64,000 nucleotides of DNA. Source: Streptomyces roseoviridis. Lineage in GTDB: Bacteria > Actinomycetota > Actinomycetes > Streptomycetales > Streptomycetaceae. Position numbers and translations under genes: made by a program. The stretch spans positions 4,898,001 to 4,962,000 of the forward strand of contig NZ_BAAAWU010000001.1 of NCBI RefSeq assembly GCF_039535235.1, given 5' to 3'. The notes beneath the pieces were generated by a model. That model ran no database searches. It saw nothing but the letters and a program-made list of their open reading frames with translations, and was not told where the DNA came from. Below are positions 53,863 through 62,055 of this stretch, piece after piece (positions within the stretch are counted from its first letter, which is position 1; each line of letters begins with the position of its first letter).

Positions 53863-54825
53863 GTGGACGTCCGGATCCTGGGGGGACTTTCGGTGCGCGA
53901 GAACGGGGTGTCGGTCACCCCGACCGCCGCCGCGCCGCGACAACTGCTCGCCCTGCTCGCCGCCGGTGCCGACCAGATCGTCCCGGTCTCCGTCCTCATG
54001 GAGGAGGTGTGGCCGTCCGGTGCGCCGCGCGGAGCGCGCGCCGAACTCCACTCCCACATCCTCGGCCTGCGGTCCTTGATCGCCACGGCCCTCCCCGGCG
54101 GCCGGGACGGCGGCAGGGACGGAGGGCGGAACGGGGACGGGCGCACCGCCGAGACCGTGCTCGCCGCCCAGTCCGGCGGCTACCGCCTCGACACCGGCGG
54201 CGGCTCCCACGACGTCTGGCAGTTCGAGCGCGCGGCCGGCGCCGGATACCGGGCCATGGAAGCGGGTGACCTGCCGCGCGCCGCGCTCCGCCTCGGCGAG
54301 GCCCTCGCCCTCTGGCGCGGCGAGCCGTACGCCGGTGTCGACGCCGGGCCACGGCTGCGTGCGGAGATCGAGCGCCTGGAGGCGTCCCGGCTCAGCGTCC
54401 TCGACCAGTGGGTGGAGGCCCAGTTGGGCCTCGGCCGGCACGCCGAGATGGTGCCCGAGCTCGCGGTGCTCGCCGCCCGGCACCCCGTCAACGAGTCGCT
54501 GCACGCCCAGTTCATGGTGGCCCTGCTGCGCTCCGGTCGCACCGACGACGCCCTGGAGGCGTTCCACAGACTCTGCGCGGCCCTCCAACGGGACGGAGGC
54601 CGCGAACCCTCGGCGCGGCTGCGCCGCCTCCACCGCACGCTCCTGACCGTCCGGGACACCGCCCGGCCCCGCGTGCCGGCCCAGGCCCATGCCTACGCCC
54701 AGGCCGCCGCCCCGGCCCACGCCCACGCCCTGCCCCCGGTCCACGCGCAGCCCCACCCCCAGACCCCGGCCTCCTGGTCGCGGACTCCCCGGCCCGTCCC
54801 CTCCTTCGCGGCCGCGTCGGCCTGA
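53863..54825 (+). CDS. SARP-family transcriptional activator
   Basis: The 320-residue protein has an OmpR-like winged HTH (VRILGGLSVRENG, then VSVLMEEVWPSGAPRGARAEL) and a bacterial transcriptional activation domain (HDVWQFERAAGAGYRAMEAG, EAQLGLGRHAEMVPEL), the SARP layout. The tail is Pro/Ala/His-rich. A Gly/Arg/Asp-rich insert (GGRDGGRDGGRNGDG) sits in the HTH wing and is unusual. SARPs switch on antibiotic clusters and often lie under ArpA-like receptors; this one follows the receptor by 480 bp. No biosynthetic genes are in the window. Confidence 0.87.
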   Translation: MDVRILGGLSVRENGVSVTPTAAAPRQLLALLAAGADQIVPVSVLMEEVWPSGAPRGARAELHSHILGLRSLIATALPGGRDGGRDGGRNGDGRTAETVLAAQSGGYRLDTGGGSHDVWQFERAAGAGYRAMEAGDLPRAALRLGEALALWRGEPYAGVDAGPRLRAEIERLEASRLSVLDQWVEAQLGLGRHAEMVPELAVLAARHPVNESLHAQFMVALLRSGRTDDALEAFHRLCAALQRDGGREPSARLRRLHRTLLTVRDTARPRVPAQAHAYAQAAAPAHAHALPPVHAQPHPQTPASWSRTPRPVPSFAAASA

Positions 54826-55010
54826 GCCGGCGGTGGCGCGGGCGGCAGGGGACGGAAAGGGCCGAAGGGGCGGTATGGAGAGGGAACGGCGATGACGGGA
54901 ACGAAGTGGTCGATCTCACCGTTGACCGCCGTCCACGGCCGCTCTAGTTTCGGCCAGCGGTACGGGTTTCCACAGCGGCACCCGGTTCTGCTCGGCAGCG
55001 GGAGTTGAGG

Positions 55011-57080
55011 ATGTCCAACCAGGGCGCGGACGGGAGCGGTGGCGCCGGCGCGCTCGCCGTACTGGAGCTGCTGGCCCAGCAGGCGCCACAGGAGCGTTTC
55101 GCCGAACTCCTCGACAGGGCCCGTGCGGAGGGCCTGCCGGCACCCGAAGTCGCCGCTCTGGAACGGGCCGTTCAGCTCGCCACCGGCGTCCGGCGCTCCC
55201 TGGCCCGCCGCGAACAGCGCGAGGCCGGCCTCGACGCCCTCGCCGACACCGCCCGCGACCTGACCCTCCCGTACGACCTCGACGGGCTGCTCCGGAGCAT
55301 CGCCCGCCGGGCCCGCCGGCTCCTCGGACTCGACCTGACCTGCGTCACCCTGCGCGGCCCGCACGGCGTCCGGGTCGTCCACGGCACCGACGGCGCCCTC
55401 ACCGGCACCGGCACCGGCCCGGCCGCCTGCCCCGGCGCCTTCGAGGAGGAAGGGCTCGGCGGGCTCGTCCACGTCCTGGGCGCGCCCGTGTGGACCGAGG
55501 ACTACCTCGTGGACGAGCGCTTCGCCCACACGCCCGGCGTCGACACGGTCGTCCGGGACCAGGGCCTGCGGGCCGTCGTCGTCGTGCCGCTGCGTGCGGG
55601 CGACACCGTCCTCGGGCTGCTCTACGGCGCCGACCGCAGGCCCCGCCGGTACACCGCGGGCGAGCTGGGGCTGCTCACCTCCCTCGCCGACCTGGCCGCC
55701 GTCGCCACCGAGAAGGCCGGACTGCTCGACCAGACCCGCGCGGAGGTCACCGAACTCGAACGGGACAGCTCCCGGGCCCGCACCACCCTCACCCGCATGC
55801 GGTACATCGGCGAGGCACACCGCCGCATCATGAACCTCATCCTGGCCGGCGGCGATCTGAGCAACGTGGCCAAGGCCGCCGGGGACGCCCTCGACGCCTG
55901 CGTCGTGATCCGCGACCCCGGGGGCCGCACGCTCGCCTCCACCGGCGAGATCACGGGACTCGACGAGGAGGCGGTGGCCAAGGCGTCGCTCGACGCCCAC
56001 GCGGGCCGCCGTCCCGTGCTCACCGGAGGCGGCGGCGACGCCGAGTGCCGGGACGGCCAGGACCGCGTCCCCGAGCCCCGCGCGGGCGAGGGCCCCGCGG
56101 ACGACGGGCGGACCTGGGTCGCGCCGGTCATCGCCGGTTCCGAGGACCTGGGCGTCCTCGTCGTCCGCGCGGCCACCCCGCTCACCGGCGAGGACGAGCG
56201 GCTCCTCGAACTGGCCGCCCAGGCCGTCGCCTTCCTGCTCCTGATCCAGCGTTCCACCGCCGTCGCCGAGGGCCCCGTCCGCGACGAGCTCCTCGACGAC
56301 CTGCTCGCCGAACCGCAGCACGCCCCGCAGCAGATCGCCCAGCGCGCCCGCCGCCTCGGCATCGACCTGCGCAAGCCGCACGTCCTCGTCGTCGCCCGGC
56401 CGGAGGGCGGGGAGCAGGGCCGCGCGGTGGTGTGGGCCTCCTCGTACGCGTACCGCATGGGGGGCCTGAAGACGGTGCAGGGCGGCTGCATCGTCCTGCT
56501 GCTGCCCGGGGTGGACGCCTCGGCCGCGGCGAAGGCCGTCTCGGGGGAGCTCGCCCCGTTGCTCGGCCACCCGGTCTCGGTGGGGGCCGCCGGGCCCGGC
56601 TGGAGCCCGGACAGCGTGGTCCGGTCGTACCAGGAGGCCATGCGCTGCCTGGACGCGATGAGCGCGCTCGGCGGCACGGGCGCGGCCGCGTCCGTGGACG
56701 ACCTCGGCTTCCTCGGGCTGCTGCTCTCGGACGACCACGACGTGGACGGCTTCATCGAGTCGGCGATCGGCCCCGTACTGGACTACGACGCCGAGCGGTT
56801 CACCGATCTGACCCGCACGCTGGAGGCGTACTTCGCCTCAGGCGCGAGCCCCACCAACGCCGCCGAGGCACTGCACGTCCACCCGAACACCGTCTCGCGC
56901 CGCCTGGAGCGGATCGGCGAACTCCTCGGCCCGGAGTGGCAGAAGCCCGGCCAGGTCCTGGAGGTGCAGCTGGCGCTGCGCCTCCAGCGCACCCGTGACG
57001 TGCTCGTCCGCCGCCGGGCCGCCCTGGGCGAACCCCGCCCGTCGGCCCCGACGGCGGCGGACCGCCCGGCCGGCGCCTGA
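55011..57080 (+). CDS. GAF-domain regulator with PucR-type C-terminal HTH
   Basis: The 689-residue protein has a GAF-like sensor (~70-240, including LLRSIARRARRLLGLDLTCV and VVVPLRAGDTVLGLLYGADR), a helical linker, a middle region with VIAGSEDLGVLVVRA, and a C-terminal PucR HTH_30 domain (FASGASPTNAAEALHVHPN, then VSRRLERIGELLG). Proteins of this type sense small molecules, often in purine or amino-acid catabolism. GGGAG lies before ATG 55011 (the frame also offers TTG 55005). TTGACC (54922) with TCTAGT (54943) is a possible promoter with a short 15-bp spacer. Confidence 0.85.
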   Translation: MSNQGADGSGGAGALAVLELLAQQAPQERFAELLDRARAEGLPAPEVAALERAVQLATGVRRSLARREQREAGLDALADTARDLTLPYDLDGLLRSIARRARRLLGLDLTCVTLRGPHGVRVVHGTDGALTGTGTGPAACPGAFEEEGLGGLVHVLGAPVWTEDYLVDERFAHTPGVDTVVRDQGLRAVVVVPLRAGDTVLGLLYGADRRPRRYTAGELGLLTSLADLAAVATEKAGLLDQTRAEVTELERDSSRARTTLTRMRYIGEAHRRIMNLILAGGDLSNVAKAAGDALDACVVIRDPGGRTLASTGEITGLDEEAVAKASLDAHAGRRPVLTGGGGDAECRDGQDRVPEPRAGEGPADDGRTWVAPVIAGSEDLGVLVVRAATPLTGEDERLLELAAQAVAFLLLIQRSTAVAEGPVRDELLDDLLAEPQHAPQQIAQRARRLGIDLRKPHVLVVARPEGGEQGRAVVWASSYAYRMGGLKTVQGGCIVLLLPGVDASAAAKAVSGELAPLLGHPVSVGAAGPGWSPDSVVRSYQEAMRCLDAMSALGGTGAAASVDDLGFLGLLLSDDHDVDGFIESAIGPVLDYDAERFTDLTRTLEAYFASGASPTNAAEALHVHPNTVSRRLERIGELLGPEWQKPGQVLEVQLALRLQRTRDVLVRRRAALGEPRPSAPTAADRPAGA

Positions 57081-57096
57081 GCCCGCCAGGGCGTGC

Positions 57097-57231
57097 GTCC
57101 CAGCGGCGCCCGGGTCCCATCGGAGCCCGAGTCCTACCGGAGCCCGGGTCCCACCGGCGTGTACGTCCCACCGGCGCCTGAGCCGAAGCAGCCCCGAGTC
57201 CCACCGGCGTGTGCGTCCCACCGGTGCCCGT
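57097..57231. repeat. 17-bp GTCCCACCGGNGCCCGN minisatellite
   Basis: Five adjacent 17-bp units (57097-57181), a degenerate 16-bp unit, then two more (57198-57231). It lies between the convergent GAF-PucR and IS701-like genes and does not code. Confidence 0.85.
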
Positions 57232-57284
57232 ACGTGTGTACGGGGCCCGGAAGCCCCAACTCCCGGGCCCCAGTCCTGGGGGGA

Positions 57285-57315
57285 GCCCCGTTCCCGCGTG
57301 ACAGCGGAACGGGGC
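57285..57315. terminator. Hairpin terminator between convergent genes
   Basis: GCCCCGTTCC (57285-57294) pairs with GGAACGGGGC (57306-57315) over 10 bp. It lies just past the end of the IS701-like gene (minus strand) and after the minisatellite, so it may serve both genes. Confidence 0.6.
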
Positions 57316-57327
57316 GCGGACAGGAGG

Positions 57328-58539
57328 TCAGCTCGCCGAACGGTCCTGGACGGAGCCGTACGGCGTGTCCCACCCGGCGGCCAGGACGGTCGCCGCGTGC
57401 GCCGCCGAGGCCAGCGTGATGTGCCGGTGCCAGCCGCGGAACGAGCGGCCGACGAAGTCCCGCAGGCCCGCGCCCTCACCGACCGCGCGGAAGTCCCGCT
57501 CGACCCGCCGCGACAGCTTCGTCAGCCGCAGCAGCGGACCGACCGACGAGCCCGTCAGGTCCGTGATCCACAGCCGGGCCGGGGAGCGCCGGGGGTCGTC
57601 CCACTCGCCCAGCAGGAGCAGCGGCCGCTGCCGCTCGCCCGCCGGTACGGGCAGGGTGACGCGGACCGCGGTGGCGAGGGAGGTCCGCGAGGTGCGCATC
57701 CCCGCGGCCGCGTCCACCCAGCTCACCGGGCGGCGCAGCCCCTTGAGGGACTCCAGGATCTGCAGCGCGGTCAGCGGTCCGGCGCCGAAGCCGGGCAGCG
57801 AGCGGTCGGCGACGGTCAGCCGGCAGCCCGTGCCGATCCGGGCGACGACCGGGACGCCCGCGAGCGCGAGCCGGTGCAGGGCCGACCGGCCGGGGCCGCC
57901 GCGGATGTCGAGCAGCAGCGGCTTGCGGGCCACGTCGGGCCAGCGGGCCGTGTCGAGGGCCGCGTTGACCGCGCACTCCTCCAGGGTCTCCTCGGCCGCG
58001 CCCTCGGGCACCTCCGCCCGGTCCCGCCGCGTGCGGTCCTTCACCCACGGATCGGGCAGGAACAGACGCCAGTTGACGGGGACGCTGGTCTCCTCGCCGG
58101 CGAACCAGACGCCGAACGCCTGCTGCCCGCGGAACACCTGGCCCCGCTCGGGGTCGAAGCGCCGGTCGACGCCGACCGAGTGCTGGCCGGCCTTCGGTAT
58201 CGGCATCGGCCGCACCACCCAGGCCTGCGGGGCGCTGTTCTGCTGGAGGTAGCGGGCGAGTTCGGCCCGCATCGGCCGCCAGTCCCACGTGGAGCTGGAG
58301 ATGAAGTGGTGCAGGCTCTGCTCGGCGGCCGGGCCGCCGATCTGCGCGGCGATGTTGCGGATCGACTTGCGGCCCTGCGCGGTCAGCAGACCGCGCAGGT
58401 ACTGCTCGGCCTTCAACCGCTGGTCGCGGCGCGGGAAACCGGAGAAGAGCGCGGCGCAGAGTTCGCCGTACACGTCATCGGCGGCCGCGTCCCGGTGCGC
58501 GGTGACGGTCCTGAACCTGGTTGCGACGGATGTACTCAC
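57328..58539 (-). CDS. IS701-like transposase-derived protein, probably catalytically inactive
   Basis: The 403-residue protein aligns by eye with IS701 transposases: FPRRDQRLKAEQYLRGLL and the segment SVGVDRRFDPERGQVFRGQQAF, then NWRLFLPDPWVKD. In IS701 the sequence before SVGV is normally VVDDTGFLKKG with the first catalytic Asp; here it reads WVVRPMPIPKAGQ, so that Asp motif is gone. The later part diverges too, with no clear second Asp or Glu. I see no terminal inverted repeats. It looks like a domesticated DNA-binding protein rather than an active element. GGAG precedes the GTG start. Confidence 0.78.
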   Translation of the reverse strand: MSTSVATRFRTVTAHRDAAADDVYGELCAALFSGFPRRDQRLKAEQYLRGLLTAQGRKSIRNIAAQIGGPAAEQSLHHFISSSTWDWRPMRAELARYLQQNSAPQAWVVRPMPIPKAGQHSVGVDRRFDPERGQVFRGQQAFGVWFAGEETSVPVNWRLFLPDPWVKDRTRRDRAEVPEGAAEETLEECAVNAALDTARWPDVARKPLLLDIRGGPGRSALHRLALAGVPVVARIGTGCRLTVADRSLPGFGAGPLTALQILESLKGLRRPVSWVDAAAGMRTSRTSLATAVRVTLPVPAGERQRPLLLLGEWDDPRRSPARLWITDLTGSSVGPLLRLTKLSRRVERDFRAVGEGAGLRDFVGRSFRGWHRHITLASAAHAATVLAAGWDTPYGSVQDRSAS

Positions 58540-58981
58540 GACACTCCTGCCCTACGGGTTGAGCAGCTCCCTCCCGCTGCACCTCCACGGTCGCGCGTCG
58601 CCGCCGTGGGCACGAGGTGTACCCGGCACCCGTCTGGGCCGCCGGATGGTGGCCGGACCACCGCCCCCCGGCCACGCCCCCGCTCGCCCCCGCTCCGGCC
58701 TCCGGCCCCGCCCCCGCTCGCGCGGCGTCCCGGCCCCCGGGGTCCCGCCCCCGCTCGCGCGGCGTCCCGGCCCTCGCGCCGCCCCCATCCCCGTGGGGGG
58801 TATCTGACAGACTCGCCGGACCGCCTTTGACCCGTGCGCCGCCGCGCCCGGACCATCGGGGCGAGGCAGCACGGGCCGGACTCCGGTTAATGCCCCAGGC
58901 CGGGGTCCGTGCCTGTGCGCCTCGCTTCCCACCCCGTCCCATCAGGGCCGTCCCCGCCAGGGCCGGGCGCCCGGCGCGCCC
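58540..58981. other. Intergenic region with a 30-bp direct repeat
   Basis: The stretch is strongly C-biased and has no convincing gene. A 30-bp sequence beginning CCCGCCCCCGCTCGCG occurs twice, at 58707-58736 and 58744-58773. TATCTGACAGACTCGCC near 58800 is its only AT-richer part. I looked for a fluoride riboswitch before crcB and did not find one. Confidence 0.6.
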
Positions 58982-58987
58982 TAGTCT
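58982..58987 (+). promoter_or_regulatory. -10 element of a leaderless crcB promoter
   Basis: TAGTCT is exactly six bases before ATG 58994 and there is no ribosome-binding site, so the first crcB gene is probably leaderless. Confidence 0.55.
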
Positions 58988-58993
58988 GGTGCC

Positions 58994-59416
58994 ATGGGAT
59001 TCCGCGCACAGCTCCCGGCGGTCGGAGCGGTCGCCGCAGGCGGCGCCCTCGGGGCCACCCTCCGCCACGCCGCGACCCTCGTCTGGCCGACGCCGGCCGG
59101 CGCGTTCCCCTGGACCGTCCTCACCGTCAACGCGACCGGCTGCGCGGCCCTCGGCGTCCTGATGGTCCTCGCCACCGAGACCTTCGGCGCGCCCCATCCG
59201 CTGCTGCGGCCCTTCCTGGGGACGGGGGTGTGCGGTGGCTTCACCACCTTCTCCACCTACGCCCTCGACACCCAGCGGCTGCTCGCCGCCGGAGACGCCG
59301 CGCGCGGTCTGCTCTACCTGGCGGCGACCGCGCTCCTCGCGCTCGCCGCCGTGTGGGCGGCCGTCGCGACCACCCGCGCGGCCGTGCGGTACGGGGCCCG
59401 GGAGCCGCAGGAGTGA
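58994..59416 (+). CDS. crcB: Fluoride efflux channel CrcB/Fluc, first subunit
   Basis: The 140-residue membrane protein has four helices and the CrcB hallmarks: GALGATLRH, the Asn in TVLTVNATGCAALG and the GGFTTFSTYALD track. Fluc channels are dual-topology dimers that let fluoride out. A second crcB overlaps its stop by four bases, so the two probably form a heterodimer with opposite fixed orientations. Confidence 0.93.
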   Translation: MGFRAQLPAVGAVAAGGALGATLRHAATLVWPTPAGAFPWTVLTVNATGCAALGVLMVLATETFGAPHPLLRPFLGTGVCGGFTTFSTYALDTQRLLAAGDAARGLLYLAATALLALAAVWAAVATTRAAVRYGAREPQE

Positions 59417-59763
59417 ACTGGCTGCTCGTCGTCGCCGGTGCCGCCGTCGGCGCGCCCCTGCGCTACCTCACCGACCGCGCGGTGCGGGCCCGCCACGACA
59501 CGGTCTTCCCCTGGGGCACCTTCCTGGTGAACGTCGTCGGATCCTTCGTCCTCGGCCTGCTGACCGGCGTGGCCTCGACCCGGGCCGGTCTGCTCCTCGG
59601 CACGGGCCTGTGCGGCGCCCTGACCACGTACTCCACCTTCTCGTACGAGACGCTGAAGCTGTACGAGGGCGGGGCGCGGGCCCTTGCGGTGGCGAACGTC
59701 GCGGGCAGCATCGCCGCGGGCCTCGGTGCCGTCTGGCTCGGCGTGGCACTCGTACGGCACTGA
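59413..59763 (+). CDS. crcB: Fluoride efflux channel CrcB/Fluc, second subunit
   Basis: The 116-residue protein has the same four-helix fold: GAPLRYLTDR, GTFLVNVVGSFVLG and the pore segment GALTTYSTFSYE. GTG 59413 overlaps the first crcB stop (GTGA). Paired crcB genes are common in actinobacteria and make an antiparallel heterodimer. No fluoride riboswitch was found upstream. Confidence 0.93.
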   Translation: MNWLLVVAGAAVGAPLRYLTDRAVRARHDTVFPWGTFLVNVVGSFVLGLLTGVASTRAGLLLGTGLCGALTTYSTFSYETLKLYEGGARALAVANVAGSIAAGLGAVWLGVALVRH

Positions 59764-59770
59764 CGGCGCG

Positions 59771-59884
59771 ACGGCGCGTACGGCGGTCACGGGGGCGGTC
59801 CGGCTCGGGAACGGCGCCCCGGCACGGACGGCGCGTACGGCGGTCACCGGGGCGGTCCCGCTCAGGAACGGCGCCCCGGCACGG
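59771..59884. repeat. 57-bp tandem repeat, two copies
   Basis: Copies at 59771-59827 and 59828-59884 differ at few positions, and a third begins at 59885. The array starts eight bases after the crcB2 stop and runs into the last codons of the convergent YrdC-like gene, so the gene's stop codon is inside the second copy. Confidence 0.85.
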
Positions 59885-60800
59885 ACGGCGCGGGCGGTGC
59901 GTACGGGCGCGGGTCGGGCCGGGGGCCCCGCGCCCCGGGGGCCAGGACGAGCGCGAAGCCGTGGTTCGCCGCGACGGACCGGATGTGCTCGGCCGACAGG
60001 GAGCCCTGACGCTCCAGGGTGAGCGCCGGCAGCCCCGCCCGGCCGAACCCGGCGGAACGGTCGAACGAGATCATGCTCGTCGTCACCGGCGTGTGGTGCG
60101 GGTGGCGCAGCCGCGCCGCGGACTCGTCGGCGTGCGCCAGGATCCGTACCCACGGCTCGTGCCGGAAGTCCCGGGCGGCCTCGTCGGCCCGCCAGTGCGG
60201 AAGCTGCCGCGAACGGCTCGCCGAGGTGATGAACAGGTACTCCGCGCCGGTCCGGTCCAGGGCCGCGTGGAGGAAGCCGTTCGACGGGCAGTGCCGGCCG
60301 GGCGCGATCACCTGAACGGCCCTCATCCCGTCCGGGCCGGACGTCAGATGGGGCGGCAGCCGGTCCGCGGCGGGTCCGCGGAAGCCGAAGGGGCCGAGCT
60401 CGTACAGCTCCTCCATCAGCGCCCTGACCTGGCGTCGCGGCAGCTCGGCCGGCAGCCGGGTCCAGTCGAAGAGGCCGGGGAGGGCGTCCGGCACGGTGGT
60501 GACGCCGCCGGGCCGCCCCTCCGGGCGGCCCGTCATCCGGTGGACCCGCGCGACGACCTCGCGGTCCGGGCGGGCGGTCAGCGCGTAGATCGCCGCGAAG
60601 CCGTGCACCACCGCGCAGCCCGCCTCCAGATCCTCCGCCGCCCGCCGTACGGCCGCGGCGTCGCCCAGCACCGCGCCGCCGCTCGCACCCGGCCGCCCGG
60701 CCGCCGGTCTCCCGGCCGCGCCCGCCCCGCCCTCGCCGGTCGCCCGCTCGTCCCGTTCCCGGACCGGCTCCTCGACCAACACCGCCCGCTCGTCTCCCAT
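59862..60800 (-). CDS. YrdC/Sua5-like domain protein (divergent)
   Basis: The 312-residue protein weakly follows the YrdC/Sua5 pattern: CAVVHGFAAIYALTARPD, RMTGRPEGRPGGVTT, FRGPAADRLPPHL, EYLFITSASRSRQL and a late TTSMISFDRSA. True Sua5/TsaC makes threonylcarbamoyl-AMP for tRNA; here the conserved KxR and ST-rich sites are altered, so a different role (for example carbamoyl transfer in secondary metabolism) is possible. The first ~45 residues are disordered. ATG 60800 follows GAGGAGG. Its last codons come from a tandem repeat. Confidence 0.55.
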   Translation of the reverse strand: MGDERAVLVEEPVRERDERATGEGGAGAAGRPAAGRPGASGGAVLGDAAAVRRAAEDLEAGCAVVHGFAAIYALTARPDREVVARVHRMTGRPEGRPGGVTTVPDALPGLFDWTRLPAELPRRQVRALMEELYELGPFGFRGPAADRLPPHLTSGPDGMRAVQVIAPGRHCPSNGFLHAALDRTGAEYLFITSASRSRQLPHWRADEAARDFRHEPWVRILAHADESAARLRHPHHTPVTTSMISFDRSAGFGRAGLPALTLERQGSLSAEHIRSVAANHGFALVLAPGARGPRPDPRPYAPPAPSVPGRRS

Positions 60801-60861
60801 CGCCGCGCCTCCTCGCATCCCTCGATCGTTTACGGCGTGCAACGAGCCCGGCCGCTTCCGG

Positions 60862-61902
60862 TCACAACGGGGCGAACACCGCTTCCCGGAACGCGTCGCG
60901 CACCGCCGTCACGGGACCGGTGGCGCGCGTGAAGTACAGCTTGTTCGTGAGCAGCACCGCCCAGCGGCCCCGCGAGGGGCTGACCCACATGCCGGTGCCG
61001 GTGAAGCCGTAGTGCACCCAGACGTCGTCCCGTACCGCCGTGCCGGGCGCCAGGTGCCAGAACAGCCCGCGGGCCGGGGCCAGTTCGCCGGTGCGGACCC
61101 GCAGCGACGCCGCCACCCACTCGGGCCCGAACGGCGGCCGCACCGGGGCGAGCACCTGCCGCAGGAAGCGCCCCAGGTCCCCGGCGGTGGAGAAGGCGCC
61201 CGCGATGCCACAGGCCCCGCCGAGCAGCCGGGTGGAGAAGTCGTGCACGGTGCCGCGCAGATGGGCTCCGGTCTCCTCGTCGTACTCCGTCGGCGCGCAG
61301 CGCGCGGCCAGCGCCGGCGGCAGCGGACCGAAACGGGTCCCCGTCATGCCCAGCGGCGCCCACACCCGGTCCGCGGCGAGCCGCGCCAGCGGCAGTCCGG
61401 TGAGGTGCTCGGCGAGATAGCCCAGGACCAGCGCGGCCCGGTCGGTGTACTCGACGGCCTCGCCCGGCCGCCGCCGCAGCGGTTCGCGCAGCACCCCGTC
61501 CCGTACGTCCTGCGGATCGGTGCCGTACAGCGCGCGGAGGTTGGCGCGCAGCGGCAGCCCGGCGGTGTGGGTGAGCAGGTGCAGCGGGGTGACGTCGCCG
61601 AGCGGGTGCCCGGCGGCCTCGGGCCAGAAGGAGCCCAGGGGCGCGTCGAGCAGGAGCTTGCCGTCCTCGACGAGCGTGCCGACGACCGGCCACACCGCGA
61701 TCACCTTGGTGAGGCTCGCCAGGTCGAACAGCGTGTCGGGGCGGGTGGGCAGCCCGCCCGCCCCGTCGTGGGTCCCGACGGCGCCGCCCGCCACGGGGCC
61801 ACGGGCGTCGCCGACGGCCCAGGCGGCGCCGGGGCAGACCTGCGCGCGGACCGCTTCCCGGAGGAACCGCACGATGCGCGGAGTGTCGAACGTCGTGTTC
61901 AC
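60862..61902 (-). CDS. Serine beta-lactamase-fold hydrolase (class C-like)
   Basis: The 346-residue protein has the S-x-x-K motif SLTK (S63, K66), the Tyr motif EYTDR (~151) and the third motif HYGFTG near the end, where HxG replaces KTG as in esterases and DD-peptidase-like members. No signal peptide is visible, so it is probably cytoplasmic and an esterase or amidase rather than a true antibiotic resistance enzyme. It lies 61 bp upstream of the YrdC-like gene on the same strand. Confidence 0.88.
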   Translation of the reverse strand: MNTTFDTPRIVRFLREAVRAQVCPGAAWAVGDARGPVAGGAVGTHDGAGGLPTRPDTLFDLASLTKVIAVWPVVGTLVEDGKLLLDAPLGSFWPEAAGHPLGDVTPLHLLTHTAGLPLRANLRALYGTDPQDVRDGVLREPLRRRPGEAVEYTDRAALVLGYLAEHLTGLPLARLAADRVWAPLGMTGTRFGPLPPALAARCAPTEYDEETGAHLRGTVHDFSTRLLGGACGIAGAFSTAGDLGRFLRQVLAPVRPPFGPEWVAASLRVRTGELAPARGLFWHLAPGTAVRDDVWVHYGFTGTGMWVSPSRGRWAVLLTNKLYFTRATGPVTAVRDAFREAVFAPL

Positions 61903-62055
61903 ATCATGTGTCTACCCCGCTACGGGGCGGGAGCAGGCCCTCGCCGTCCCCGGTCGCCGCCAGGGGCCTGATCCGGCGCGTCCGCCCTGCTCAGACCGGG
62001 TCACCGGGGGCCGGGGGAGTACGGTGGGAAGCGCGGTGGCAGAGCGGAAAGCACG

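Noticed and set aside
57328..58539. Active IS701 insertion sequence
   Set aside because: The catalytic Asp motif is missing and I found no flanking inverted repeats or target duplication.
58700..58993. Fluoride riboswitch before crcB
   Set aside because: The conserved pseudoknot and GGCGATGG/CTGATG elements are absent by eye.
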